NCBI GenBank assembly: GCA_937906635.1
Contig: CALCYP010000025.1
Location: forward strand, 1-5,767
Direction: 5' to 3'
From: an uncultured bacterium
GTDB taxonomy: Bacteria > Patescibacteriota > Gracilibacteria > Absconditabacterales > Absconditicoccaceae
DNA length: 5,767 nucleotides
Part shown: positions 5,730-5,767 of the stretch, in pieces
Layout of the letters: each line of letters starts with the position of its first letter
Position numbering within the stretch: the stretch's first letter is position 1
Notes under the pieces: generated by a model
What the model was told of the DNA's origin: nothing
The model's database searches: none
What the model saw: the letters and a program-made list of their open reading frames with translations, nothing else
Position numbers and translations under genes: made by a program

Positions 5730-5767
5730 ATGAAAAAAAAGACATGATTAACAGAACATTCTGAGCC
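5730..5767 (+). CDS. start of a gene cut by the window end (partial)
   Basis: Begins MKKKTGLTEHSE and continues past the edge, with the glycine at residue 6 encoded by TGA. The ATG follows AAATATCAAA, the same A-rich Shine-Dalgarno-less style of start as the other genes, and lies downstream of a good -10 box. Twelve residues give no family. Confidence 0.55.

Overview
The window comes from an AT-rich bacterium that does not use the standard genetic code. With TGA as a stop every gene is shattered. With TGA as glycine (translation table 25, known from Absconditabacteria/SR1 and Gracilibacteria) seven complete genes and one cut gene appear. By hand count they hold about 73 in-frame TGA codons against about 23 GGN glycine codons, and many TGAs fall on glycines that are invariant in known families, including both leading glycines of a helicase Walker A loop. 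A second deviation is visible: the 17 in-frame CGA codons fall repeatedly where recognisable families carry tryptophan, while conserved arginines are written AGA, CGT or CGC. TGA=Gly with CGA=Trp points to Absconditabacterales, where an Arg-to-Trp change at CGA/CGG has been reported for part of the order.

Left part (1-3079, + strand): an apparent three-gene operon with gaps of 21 and 15 bases. It holds an unrecognised all-helical 303-residue protein, a MazG-like nucleotide pyrophosphohydrolase, and a 583-residue GIY-YIG nuclease fused to a DUF2075 (Schlafen-type) helicase. A nucleotide-pool enzyme beside a nuclease-helicase suggests genome defence or stress response; that is inference. Bases 3080-3335 hold no clear gene, only a weak 63-codon minus-strand ORF.

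Middle (3336-4268): two small membrane proteins on +, a DUF4282-like and a DUF5684-like one, converge on a minus-strand gene. The junction is filled exactly, stop codon to stop codon, by a 125-base GC-richer palindromic element that can fold as a three-way junction and looks like a bidirectional terminator or dispersed repeat.

Right part (4266-5767): on the minus strand, a membrane-anchored coiled-coil protein overlaps a SAM-dependent methyltransferase gene by one base (TAATG). Upstream lies tRNA-Leu(CAG), and before that a broken copy of a tRNA-Leu 5' end split by a hairpin-bearing insert. A divergent gene begins on + at 5730 and runs off the window.

No start codon has a recognisable Shine-Dalgarno sequence; starts follow A/T-rich leaders. 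No CRISPR array, insertion-sequence transposase or rRNA is visible.
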